DNA from: an uncultured Porphyromonadaceae bacterium
GTDB lineage: Bacteria; Bacteroidota; Bacteroidia; Bacteroidales; Muribaculaceae
Length of the DNA: 6,437 nucleotides
Direction of reading: 5' to 3'
NCBI GenBank assembly: GCA_947166165.1
Contig: CAMVDK010000181.1
Location: 1 to 6,437 of the forward strand
Part shown: positions 1-6,424 of the stretch, one piece after another
Layout of the letters: each line of letters starts with the position of its first letter
Position numbering within the stretch: the stretch's first letter is position 1
Notes under the pieces: generated by a model
Seen by the model: only the letters and a program-made list of their open reading frames with translations
What the model was told of the DNA's origin: nothing
Databases searched by the model: none
Position numbers and translations under genes: made by a program

Positions 1-939
1 GTGCGTGTCGACCTCGAGGCGCGGGGCGACTACCAGCGCGACTACGTTGATGGCAAGGCCGTGCGCGACAGCAGCGGATTCAAAGGCCAGTTCCTCAACC
101 TGCGCGTCAAGGGGCGCATCACGCCGCATTGGGCCTACGACTTCCGCCACCGGCTGAACCAGACCAATTTCGACTCCAACTTCTTCGATGCCACCGACTG
201 GCTGTTCATCGACTACAGTCCCAACGAGCGCTGGACGCTTTCGGGTGGCAAGCAGGTGGTGGCGATAGGCGGTTGGGAGTACGACCGTGCCCCCATCGAC
301 CTCTACTTCTGCTCCGAATTCTGGAACCAGGTGCCGTGCTACGCCTGGGGCGCGAGTGTGATGCACAAGTGCGGCTCCGACGCGCTCACCTTCCAGTTTT
401 GCCAAAGCCCTTTCCAGGGTTACTACAAGGGTGCCGACCTGTATGCCTACAACCTTGTGTGGACCGGCCGGCACGGCGTCTGGAGCCCTTTGTGGTCGGC
501 CAACATGGTGGAATGGGCGCAGGGACGGTTCATCAACTACATCGCCCTGGGCAACGCTTTCGACCTGGGGCCGAAGCTGCGCGTGGAGTTCGACCTGATG
601 AACCGCGCGGCGGGCCACCAGAGGTTCCTGCTGAGCGACTGGTCGGTGATGGGCGAGATGGCCTGCCGCCCTTGCCGGGCCGTCAACGTGTTTGCCCATG
701 CGTCCTACGACCACAACTCCAGCCACACTGACGCCGACCTGCTCGTGCGCGACGGTACCGCGATAACGCGCGTGGGGGCCGGGGTGGAATTCTATCCCGT
801 GCGCAAGTTCGACATCCGCCTGCACGCCTACTACTGCTATAGCTGGGGCACCAACACCAACCCCGAGGCCATCATGCGCGACCGCCAGCACCTGGCTGCC
901 GTGGGCATCACGTGGAAGGTGAAGGTCTTCGACCGGTGA
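1..939 (+). CDS. Outer-membrane porin, Porin_O_P-like (5'-truncated)
   Basis: The reading frame is open from the first base to a TGA at 937-939 and gives 312 residues. There is no signal peptide, so the GTG at position 1 is most likely an internal Val codon and the true start lies outside the window. The protein is rich in alternating aromatic and polar segments typical of outer-membrane beta-barrels. It carries the stretch S81-G-G-K-Q-V-V-A-I-G-G-W-E-Y-D95, which resembles the pore-facing segment of Bacteroidota phosphate-selective porin O/P-like proteins. It ends in a probable last beta-strand (residues 299-310, finishing with Phe before Asp-Arg). The expected role is passive diffusion of small, perhaps anionic, solutes across the outer membrane; the substrate cannot be read from sequence. 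Seven cysteines (104, 113, 124, 134, 222, 225, 279) are unusual for a porin. A hairpin terminator follows 17 bp after the stop. The barrel assignment is firm; the exact family is likely. Confidence 0.78.
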   Translation: MRVDLEARGDYQRDYVDGKAVRDSSGFKGQFLNLRVKGRITPHWAYDFRHRLNQTNFDSNFFDATDWLFIDYSPNERWTLSGGKQVVAIGGWEYDRAPIDLYFCSEFWNQVPCYAWGASVMHKCGSDALTFQFCQSPFQGYYKGADLYAYNLVWTGRHGVWSPLWSANMVEWAQGRFINYIALGNAFDLGPKLRVEFDLMNRAAGHQRFLLSDWSVMGEMACRPCRAVNVFAHASYDHNSSHTDADLLVRDGTAITRVGAGVEFYPVRKFDIRLHAYYCYSWGTNTNPEAIMRDRQHLAAVGITWKVKVFDR

Positions 940-956
940 TGCCCGCAAGAGCGGCG

Positions 957-981
957 CGGAGGGTGGCGGCCGTCCGTTTTT
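957..981 (+). terminator. Probable rho-independent terminator of the porin gene
   Basis: CGGAGGG (957-963) pairs with CCGTCCG (970-976) around a 6-nt loop. The stem is 7 bp with one internal G-G mismatch, and five T residues (977-981) follow. It lies 17 bp after the porin stop codon and well before the next promoter, as expected of an intrinsic terminator separating the two transcription units. The stem is short and imperfect, so efficiency is uncertain. Confidence 0.5.
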
Positions 982-1033
982 GGGTGGGATTAATGTGCAT
1001 TGCCGCTCCCCTGACCGGGCGTGGCTGGGGACG

Positions 1034-1059
1034 AATGATGGGCGGAAATGATGGACGGA
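1034..1059. repeat. 13-nt tandem direct repeat, two copies
   Basis: Two adjacent 13-nt units, AATGATGGGCGGA (1034-1046) and AATGATGGACGGA (1047-1059), differ at a single position (G1042 versus A1055). They end 33 bp before the -33 element of the promoter that drives the PAS-domain gene. A direct repeat so placed could bind a dimeric regulator, but no regulator is known here and two copies may also be chance or slippage. Confidence 0.45.
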
Positions 1060-1092
1060 AAATCGCTTTTTGTTGATTATTCGGTCTTTTAC

Positions 1093-1123
1093 TTTCACAT
1101 TTCGAAAATAGTGCGTAACTTTG
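1093..1123 (+). promoter_or_regulatory. Bacteroidota-type promoter for the PAS/nuclease/DUF4293 unit
   Basis: TAACTTTG (1116-1123) matches the Bacteroidota -7 consensus TAnnTTTG exactly. A TTTC (1093-1096), one base off the -33 consensus TTTG, lies 19 bp upstream, a normal spacing. Transcription would start near 1130 and leave a leader of about 20 nt before the ATG at 1151. As usual in this phylum there is no clear Shine-Dalgarno sequence; the stretch before the start codon is A-rich. No comparable element was found before the next two genes, so this promoter may serve all three. Confidence 0.68.
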
Positions 1124-1150
1124 CATTTTCTCACATAAAAACGATACGAT

Positions 1151-1486
1151 ATGGATTTTGATTGGGCCGAAACCTTGCAATGCGCCGTCACCGTGTGTGA
1201 TGCCGACGGTGTGGTGATTTATATGAACGAGCGCTCGCGCTCCACTTTCAGCGCCGACGGCAGCTCGATGGTGGGCAAGAGCATGATTCCCTGCCACAAC
1301 GAGCGCTCGCAAGCCATCATCCGCAAGATGCTCACCGAGGGCGTCACCAACTGTTATACCATCAACAAGAAGGGGGTGCGCAAGCTCATCTACCAGTCGC
1401 CGTGGAAGAAGGACGACGGCACCGTGGGCGGGCTTGTCGAAATCTCCATCGTGCTGCCCGACGAAATGCCCAATTACGTGCGATGA
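1151..1486 (+). CDS. Small stand-alone PAS-domain protein
   Basis: This 111-residue protein consists of little more than one PAS fold. The N-terminal beta-hairpin AVTVCDADGVVIYMNERS (12-29) has the classic PAS pattern of a hydrophobic strand, a D-x-D-G turn, a second strand and an Asn. A short helical region follows with G42-K-S-M-I-P-C-H-N-E-R-S53, then the helix QAIIRKMLTEG (54-64). The closing strands include KLIYQSPW (78-85) and GGLVEISIVLP (93-103). The GK...CH segment resembles PAS_10/DUF438-type PAS domains. There is no kinase, GGDEF, HTH or membrane segment, so it cannot signal alone by a known output; it may bind a small ligand or a partner. Family members are sometimes labelled diguanylate cyclase by annotation transfer, which this sequence does not support. 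The start sits about 20 nt after the predicted transcription start. It is probably the first gene of a three-gene unit, 26 bp before the nuclease gene. The fold is fairly sure; the function is unknown. Confidence 0.8.
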   Translation: MDFDWAETLQCAVTVCDADGVVIYMNERSRSTFSADGSSMVGKSMIPCHNERSQAIIRKMLTEGVTNCYTINKKGVRKLIYQSPWKKDDGTVGGLVEISIVLPDEMPNYVR

Positions 1487-1512
1487 ACATTAACATTATA
1501 ATATAGCCTCAC

Positions 1513-2919
1513 ATGAAACTTCATCATCTATCCATTGCAGCGGTGGCCATGATGGCCAGCGCAATAGCCGCCACGCCGGCGCTGGCCGGCCCCCCTGCCG
1601 GCTACTACAAGAGCCTCGAGGGCAAGAGCGACAAAGACCTCAAAGACGCCATCCAAACCCTGGCGGCGCCCCACACCGTGCACAGCTACAGCAGCCTGTG
1701 GTACTACTTCTACGAGACCGACCCCATGCCCGACAATCCCGCGCAGGTGTGGGACATGTACAGCAACAACACCTACTTCTGGGGCACGCGTGGCGATGCC
1801 GTCAGCGGCATGAACAAGGAGCATTCCTTCCCTAAGGGTTGGTGGGGAGGCTACACCGAAAAACAAGGCTACGACGCCTACACCGACCTCAACCACCTCA
1901 TGCCCAGCGATGCCACGGCCAACAACCGCAAGAGCAATTTCCCCCTCGGCGAGGTGTACGGAACACCGTCGTTCGACAACGGCGTCTCCAAGGTGGGAAC
2001 GCCCAAGACCGGGCAAGGCGGCGGCGCGTCGAAGGTGTTCGAACCCGACGACCAATATAAGGGCGACTTTGCGCGCACCTATTTCTATATGGCCACGGTC
2101 TATCAAGACTATGAATGGAAGACCACCTGGCAGGTGAGCAACCAGCTGGACAATGGCAACGAGAACTGGCTCACGCTCAACCCCTGGAGTATCGACGTGC
2201 TTGTGAAATGGGCCCGTGAAGACACGGTCAGCGAAAAGGAAATAGCCCGCAACGATGCCGTGTTCCGCTGCCAGAACAACCGCAACCCCTTTATCGACGA
2301 CCCGCTGCTCTTTGAATACATCTGGGGCAACCGTACCGGACAGGCCTACGACAGCAGCCACGGCGGCACCGTGAATCCCGACCCCGGACCCACCGAAGAC
2401 CCGCAGCTGATCACCCCCACCCAGGGCACGCTGCTCGACTTCGGCGACGTGCACCTCGGGCAGACCACCGTGCGCACGCTCTACGTGAAAGGTCTCAATC
2501 TGACCAGCGACCTGAAGGTGCAGCTCTACCGCTACGACTACACCATGTTCTCGGTGCCGACCAACACCATCGACCGCAATCAGGTGTGCACCGACGAGGG
2601 CTATCCGCTCGAAATTTCTTATACCCCCACAGCAGTGGGCGAGCACAAGGCCAAACTGCTCATCCTTGGCGGTGGCCTGGTGGGCAGCGTGGGCATCGAA
2701 ATCAAAGCCCGTTGCAACGAACCGGCCTACGTCGTTGTCGGCGACCTGAACGACGACTTTGATGTCGATATCGACGATGTGAACATCTTGATGAACATCA
2801 TCCTCGGCCACGACCTTGGCTACAGCTTCAACGAAGAGAGCAACCCCGACTTGAACGGCGACGGGGTGGTCGATATCGACGACATGAACTTGCTGATCAA
2901 CATCATTCTCAACAAATAA
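1513..2919 (+). CDS. Secreted endonuclease I (EndA/NucM-type) with Ig-like and dockerin-like modules
   Basis: This 468-residue exported nuclease has four parts. Residues 1-25 form a signal peptide with a likely cut after ALA (A25/G26). Residues about 30-273 are an Endonuclease_1 (PF04231) domain of the beta-beta-alpha-metal type. It contains the motif N101-K-E-H-S-F-P107, with E103 and H104 as probable metal ligand and general base, and D125-L-N-H-L-M-P-S-D133. The Asn-rich N137-N-R-K-S-N142-F-P-L-G motif probably completes the metal site, and R257-NPFIDDP-264 closes the domain. After a Pro/Gly linker (about 284-298) comes an Ig-like beta-sandwich (299-401, with DFGDVHLGQ and a T-P-x-x-x-G-E-H motif). 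The tail holds two dockerin-like calcium loops, D411-D422 and D446-D457, each followed by an N-x-L-x-N-I-I-L helix. The expected activity is metal-dependent, non-specific cutting of DNA, perhaps RNA, outside the cytoplasm, for nutrient or phosphate use. No Por secretion tail is seen. The ATG is chosen because it directly opens the signal peptide. Confidence 0.92.
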   Translation: MKLHHLSIAAVAMMASAIAATPALAGPPAGYYKSLEGKSDKDLKDAIQTLAAPHTVHSYSSLWYYFYETDPMPDNPAQVWDMYSNNTYFWGTRGDAVSGMNKEHSFPKGWWGGYTEKQGYDAYTDLNHLMPSDATANNRKSNFPLGEVYGTPSFDNGVSKVGTPKTGQGGGASKVFEPDDQYKGDFARTYFYMATVYQDYEWKTTWQVSNQLDNGNENWLTLNPWSIDVLVKWAREDTVSEKEIARNDAVFRCQNNRNPFIDDPLLFEYIWGNRTGQAYDSSHGGTVNPDPGPTEDPQLITPTQGTLLDFGDVHLGQTTVRTLYVKGLNLTSDLKVQLYRYDYTMFSVPTNTIDRNQVCTDEGYPLEISYTPTAVGEHKAKLLILGGGLVGSVGIEIKARCNEPAYVVVGDLNDDFDVDIDDVNILMNIILGHDLGYSFNEESNPDLNGDGVVDIDDMNLLINIILNK

Positions 2920-2987
2920 TGCACAATTCACAATGCGTAATGCGATTGCCTAATGAATCAATACACGATTAAGAATTAGAATCAATC
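2920..2987. other. AT-rich spacer with a short direct repeat
   Basis: This 68-bp gap between the nuclease and DUF4293 genes is much more AT-rich than its surroundings. It holds two adjacent near-identical 7-mers, AATGCGT (2932-2938) and AATGCGA (2939-2945), and several AATTC/TAATG-like words. Neither a TAnnTTTG element nor a stable hairpin with a T-tract was seen, so transcription probably reads through it. It resembles the AATTC/TAATG-rich spacers common in Bacteroidales genomes, a comparison made from memory. Confidence 0.35.
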
Positions 2988-3422
2988 ATGGTTATACAAC
3001 GCATCCAATCGCTCTATCTGCTGCTGGTGGTAGTGCTGATGAGCATCTTCGCTTTCCTGCCCGTGTTCGGTGCCAACGTCGATGGCAACAGCCTCGCCGT
3101 GGGCGCGCTGCCCACTTGCGACGTCACGCAGCCGTCGTGGCTGCTCCTCACGCTCGACGCTCTGGTGGCCTTGCTCGCTCTCATCACCATCTTCAAATAC
3201 AAAGACCTCAAGGCGCAGCAACGCCTGTGCAGCATCCTCATTTTGCTCATCGTGGCTGTGATTGTCTGCATCGCCATCATGTTTGTGTCGCAGAAGGATG
3301 GCATCGCCGCACTGCAGTGGAGCATCGCTCTGCCCTTCGTGGCCCTGGTGTTTGCCATGCTTGCCAAAAAAGGTGTCAAGCACGACCGCAAGCTGCTCAA
3401 CGACAGCGAGCGAATTCGTTGA
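2988..3422 (+). CDS. DUF4293 family four-helix membrane protein
   Basis: This 144-residue protein opens with M-V-I-Q-R-I-Q-S-L-Y-L-L-L, the hallmark start of DUF4293 proteins. It has four predicted transmembrane helices at about residues 9-28, 51-69, 80-100 and 106-126. The cytoplasmic segment FKYKDLKAQQRLC (69-81) and the C-terminal K135-L-L-N-D-S-E-R-I-R144 also fit the family, and the length is normal for it. The loop between helices 1 and 2 (about 29-50) should face the periplasm and the charged C-terminus the cytoplasm. The function of the family is not known to me. It lies 68 bp after the nuclease gene on the same strand, with no promoter of its own detected, and converges on uvrA. The family call is strong; whether it is linked to the upstream nuclease in function is doubtful. 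Confidence 0.9.
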   Translation: MVIQRIQSLYLLLVVVLMSIFAFLPVFGANVDGNSLAVGALPTCDVTQPSWLLLTLDALVALLALITIFKYKDLKAQQRLCSILILLIVAVIVCIAIMFVSQKDGIAALQWSIALPFVALVFAMLAKKGVKHDRKLLNDSERIR

Positions 3423-3452
3423 GCTCAGCTAAACGGATTGTGGAAAACACAG

Positions 3453-3495
3453 CCAGAGCGCACCTCCCGTCGATTTCGTGGGAGGTGCGCTCTGG
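3453..3495. terminator. Perfect-stem hairpin between convergent genes, likely bidirectional terminator
   Basis: CCAGAGCGCACCTCCC (3453-3468) and GGGAGGTGCGCTCTGG (3480-3495) are exact reverse complements, giving a 16-bp GC-rich stem around an 11-nt loop (3469-3479). It starts 30 bp after the DUF4293 stop and ends 14 bp before the uvrA stop (read from the other strand), as expected of a shared terminator for two genes that face each other. The T-tracts are weak: TTAGT follows on the plus strand, and TTTT appears on the minus strand only after several bases (about 3447-3444). It may also act mainly as a 3'-end stabiliser. Confidence 0.8.
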
Positions 3496-3509
3496 TTAGT
3501 GGGGTGCGT

Positions 3510-6338
3510 TCATAACTTCTCCTTCAGATAGCGACCGGTGAAACTCGCATCGGCGGCCGCCACCTGTTCGGGTGTCCCCACGGCCACGACCGTGCCACCC
3601 GCGGCACCGCCATCGGGACCGAGGTCGATGATGTGGTCGGCGCATTTGATCACGTCCATGTTGTGCTCAATGATGACGATGGTGTGGCCGCGGTCGATGA
3701 GCTGGTTGAACGACCGCATCAAGGTGCTGATGTCGTGGAAGTGAAGTCCCGTGGTGGGCTCGTCGAAGATGAACATGGTGGGTTCCTGGCGCTCGTTGGC
3801 AAGGAAGTAGGCCAGCTTTACGCGTTGGTTCTCGCCGCCCGACAGCGTCGACGAGCTCTGGCCGAGTTTGATGTAGCCCAGCCCCACGTCTTGCAGAGGC
3901 TTGAGCCGGCGGACTATCTTCTCCGGCAGACCTGCCGCCAGGCCTTTCGGGGTGGGTGGCTCTTGCCGTTCGCCAAAGAATTCGATGGCTTGGTTGATGG
4001 TCATGTCGAGGATGTCGTACACGTTTTTTCCCCTGTACTGCACATCGAGGGCGTTGCGTGAGAAGCGTTTGCCATGGCAGGCCTCGCAGGGCAGCGTGAT
4101 GTCGGCCATGAACTGCATCTCGATGGTGATGGTGCCTTCGCCCTTGCACTCCTCGCAGCGTCCGCCCACCGAGTTGAACGAGAAGAACCCCGGTCCGTAG
4201 CCCATCTGCTTGGCCAGCTGCTGCTCGCTGAAGAGCTGCCTGATTTCGTCGAACGCTTTCAGATAGGTGGCCGGGTTGCTGCGGGTGCTTTTGCCGATGG
4301 GGTTCTGGTCGACCAGCTCAACGTGGGCGATGCGCTTCAGGTCGCCGCGCAGCGCCGAGTGGGCGCCCGGACGCTCGGCGGTCTGGTCGAGGTGACGAGC
4401 CAGTGCGCGGTACAGGATGTCGGTCACCAGCGTGCTCTTGCCGCTGCCGCTCACGCCGGTCACCACCGTCATCACGCCCAGCGGGAAGCGCACATCGATG
4501 CCTTTGAGGTTGTTTTCGGCGGCTCCGGCCACCTCGATGTAGTCGCGCCATTTGCGCCGATGCGTCGGCACGGGGATGCTCAAGGCTCCAGTGAGGTATC
4601 TGGCCGTGTAACTGCGTGTGGCTGTGGGCAGCTCGTCCAGCGTGCCCTGAAACACCACCTCGCCGCCATGGCGGCCGGCCTCGGGGCCGATGTCGATGAT
4701 GTAGTCGGCAGCGCGCATGATTTCCTCGTCGTGCTCCACCACCACCACGGTGTTGCCCAGGTCGCGAAGCCGTTTGAGCACCTGGACCAGCCGGCCGGTG
4801 TCGCGGCTGTGCAGGCCGATGCTGGGCTCGTCAAGGATATAGAGCGAGCCAACCAGCGAGCTGCCCAGCGACGTGGCCAGGTTGATGCGCTGGCTTTCGC
4901 CGCCCGACAGCGTCGACGACAGGCGGTCGAGCGTCAGGTAGCCCAGGCCTACGTCCATCAGGAATCCCAGCCGGTTGTTGATTTCGGTGAGCAGGCGGCG
5001 GGCCACCACGGCGTCTTCGCCTTCGAGCGTCAGCGAGCCGAACCACTGCGCGAGGTCGCTCACCGGCATCTGAACGAGTTGACCTATCGTCATTCCGCCC
5101 ACTTTCACATAGCTCGCCTGGGGCTTCAGACGCGAGCCGCGGCAGGTGGGGCAGAGCGTCTTGCCGCGGTAGCGGGCAAGCATCACGCGATACTGGATGC
5201 TGTAGCTCTTGCTCTTGATCCATTCAAAGAAGCCATCGATGCCCGTCCAGCCCTCGCCGTCGCCATGCCAGAGCAGGTCTTTCTGCTCCTGCGTGAGCCG
5301 GTAGTACGGTGTGTGGATGGGGAAACCGTGGCGCGTGGCCACGTGGATGAACTCGCGCTTGGCCTCGCTCATCACCTGGCCCCGCCAGCACATCACCGCG
5401 TCGTCGTAGACCGAGAGCGTCTTGTCGGGAATCACCAGGTTCTCGTCGATGCCCACCACCTGGCCAAAGCCCTCGCACGTCGGGCATGCGCCTATGGGGT
5501 TGTTGAAGTTGAACATCAGGTCGCTCGGCTCGGCGAAGGTGATGCCGTCGGCCTCGAAGCGTTTCGAAAAACGAAGTTCCGAGCGGGTGCCATCGGCGTT
5601 CCATACCATCACGATGCACTCGCCCTGCCCCTCGTGGAAGGCAGTTTGGAGCGAGTCGAGCATGCGCATCTCCTCCTCGCGCGTGTGGGTGGCCATCATG
5701 CGGTCGATGAGCAGGCGGTAGCTGCCAGATGGCGTGTCCGCACCGCTCGCCGCCAGTCCGGCCATCACATCGGCGATGGACACAAACTTTCCGTCGGCTT
5801 CCAGGCGCGAGTAGCCGCCGCCATGCAGCACCGACAGTTGCTCGGCCAGCGTGCGCCCATCGGGCACAATCACCTCGGTGAGCAGCGCGTAGCGAGTGCC
5901 TTCGGGCAGCGAGCCTATGGCGCGCATCACGTCGGCCGACGTGTGCTTCTTCACCACCTTGCCCGACACCGGCGAGTAGGTCTTGCCCACGCGCGAGTAG
6001 AGCAGACGCAGGTAGTCGTAGATTTCGGTTGACGTGCCCACTGTGCTGCGCGAATTGCGCGTGTTCACCTTCTGCTCGATGGCAATCGCCGGAGGCAGAC
6101 CACGGATGAAGTCGCATTCCGGTTTCGACATCCGGCCAAGAAACTGGCGGGCGTACGACGACAGGCTCTCCACATAGCGGCGCTGCCCCTCGGCGTAGAG
6201 CGTGTCGAAGGCCAGCGACGATTTACCTGAGCCCGAAAGGCCGGTGATGACCACAAACTTGTTGCGGGGCACCATCACGTCTACGTTCTTCAGATTGTTG
6301 ACGCGGGCTCCTTTTATGATGATTTGTTTCGAATCCAT
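3510..6338 (-). CDS. uvrA: Excinuclease ABC subunit A (UvrA)
   Basis: This is the damage-sensing ATPase of nucleotide excision repair; it dimerises, loads UvrB on damaged DNA and acts in the cytoplasm. The 942-residue product has both ABC-type ATPase modules. Walker A motifs are G33-LSGSGKS-S41 and G628-VSGSGKS-T636. Signature motifs are LSGGESQR (477-484) and LSGGENQR (832-839). Walker B motifs are YILDEP (500-505) and FIFDEP (856-861), the latter followed by TTGLHFHD. Two Cys4 zinc sites are visible: C285-P-T-C288 with C396-P-T-C399, and C728-E-E-C731 with C751-E-A-C754. The Cys pair corresponding to CPICGYS of E. coli UvrA is absent (R260 to D273 instead). Length is normal. The ATG at 6338 is preferred to an in-frame TTG at 6350: it leaves an 18-nt leader after the predicted transcription start, and the protein then begins at the usual position before the IxIxGARxNNLKN segment. 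It is transcribed alone within this window. Confidence 0.97.
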   Translation of the reverse strand: MDSKQIIIKGARVNNLKNVDVMVPRNKFVVITGLSGSGKSSLAFDTLYAEGQRRYVESLSSYARQFLGRMSKPECDFIRGLPPAIAIEQKVNTRNSRSTVGTSTEIYDYLRLLYSRVGKTYSPVSGKVVKKHTSADVMRAIGSLPEGTRYALLTEVIVPDGRTLAEQLSVLHGGGYSRLEADGKFVSIADVMAGLAASGADTPSGSYRLLIDRMMATHTREEEMRMLDSLQTAFHEGQGECIVMVWNADGTRSELRFSKRFEADGITFAEPSDLMFNFNNPIGACPTCEGFGQVVGIDENLVIPDKTLSVYDDAVMCWRGQVMSEAKREFIHVATRHGFPIHTPYYRLTQEQKDLLWHGDGEGWTGIDGFFEWIKSKSYSIQYRVMLARYRGKTLCPTCRGSRLKPQASYVKVGGMTIGQLVQMPVSDLAQWFGSLTLEGEDAVVARRLLTEINNRLGFLMDVGLGYLTLDRLSSTLSGGESQRINLATSLGSSLVGSLYILDEPSIGLHSRDTGRLVQVLKRLRDLGNTVVVVEHDEEIMRAADYIIDIGPEAGRHGGEVVFQGTLDELPTATRSYTARYLTGALSIPVPTHRRKWRDYIEVAGAAENNLKGIDVRFPLGVMTVVTGVSGSGKSTLVTDILYRALARHLDQTAERPGAHSALRGDLKRIAHVELVDQNPIGKSTRSNPATYLKAFDEIRQLFSEQQLAKQMGYGPGFFSFNSVGGRCEECKGEGTITIEMQFMADITLPCEACHGKRFSRNALDVQYRGKNVYDILDMTINQAIEFFGERQEPPTPKGLAAGLPEKIVRRLKPLQDVGLGYIKLGQSSSTLSGGENQRVKLAYFLANERQEPTMFIFDEPTTGLHFHDISTLMRSFNQLIDRGHTIVIIEHNMDVIKCADHIIDLGPDGGAAGGTVVAVGTPEQVAAADASFTGRYLKEKL

Positions 6339-6361
6339 GAATGTCGTCAAGAAAATTCTTG

Positions 6362-6392
6362 CAAAATTACTGCAAACCGAGCGAAGTGCAAA
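6362..6392 (-). promoter_or_regulatory. Bacteroidota-type promoter of uvrA
   Basis: Read on the minus strand, TTTG (6392-6389) is followed after 19 bp by TAATTTTG (6369-6362). This is a full match to the Bacteroidota -33 TTTG and -7 TAnnTTTG consensus with typical spacing. Transcription would start near 6356, about 18 nt before the ATG at 6338. No SOS (LexA-type) operator was recognised, although I do not know the LexA consensus of this lineage. Confidence 0.8.
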
Positions 6393-6424
6393 ACAAATGA
6401 GGAACGAATTTGATTTTGCACTTC
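6383..6424. repeat. 11-bp inverted repeat upstream of uvrA
   Basis: GAAGTGCAAAA (6383-6393) and TTTTGCACTTC (6414-6424) are exact reverse complements separated by 20 bp. The left arm includes the -33 TTTG of the uvrA promoter read on the minus strand. The right arm carries the same TTTTGCACTTC word on the plus strand. The similarity continues imperfectly beyond the arms (CGCTCGGT versus CGAGGT). Confidence 0.6.

Noticed and set aside
1..3. GTG at the window edge as the start of the porin gene
   Set aside because: The resulting protein has no signal peptide, which an outer-membrane porin needs, so the gene almost surely starts upstream.
908..1312. A 134-codon minus-strand frame spanning the spacer and the start of the PAS gene
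   Set aside because: It overlaps the porin end, the terminator, the promoter and the PAS gene, and shows no recognisable protein pattern.
1497..1502. TATAAT before the nuclease gene as a promoter -10 element
   Set aside because: Bacteroidota housekeeping promoters use TAnnTTTG instead; the start would lie only about 5 nt before the ATG, and no partner -33/-35 element fits. AT-richness before a start codon is normal in this phylum.
1528..2931. A 467-codon open frame on the minus strand across the nuclease gene
   Set aside because: It mirrors the nuclease gene. Its translation is rich in Val, His, Ala and Gly, with no signal peptide or domain, and no promoter was seen for it.
3439..3447. TTTTCCACA on the minus strand, one mismatch from a DnaA box
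   Set aside because: It is a single copy beside a terminator hairpin with no AT-rich unwinding region or further boxes, so it is probably chance.
4074..6032. A 652-codon open frame on the plus strand across uvrA
   Set aside because: It is antisense to a well-conserved uvrA, has a low-complexity His/Ala/Val-rich translation with no recognisable domain, and arises from the GC-rich third positions of uvrA.
6348..6350. TTG as the uvrA start codon
   Set aside because: It would leave only about 6 nt after the predicted transcription start and add four residues not typical of UvrA; the ATG at 6338 fits better.
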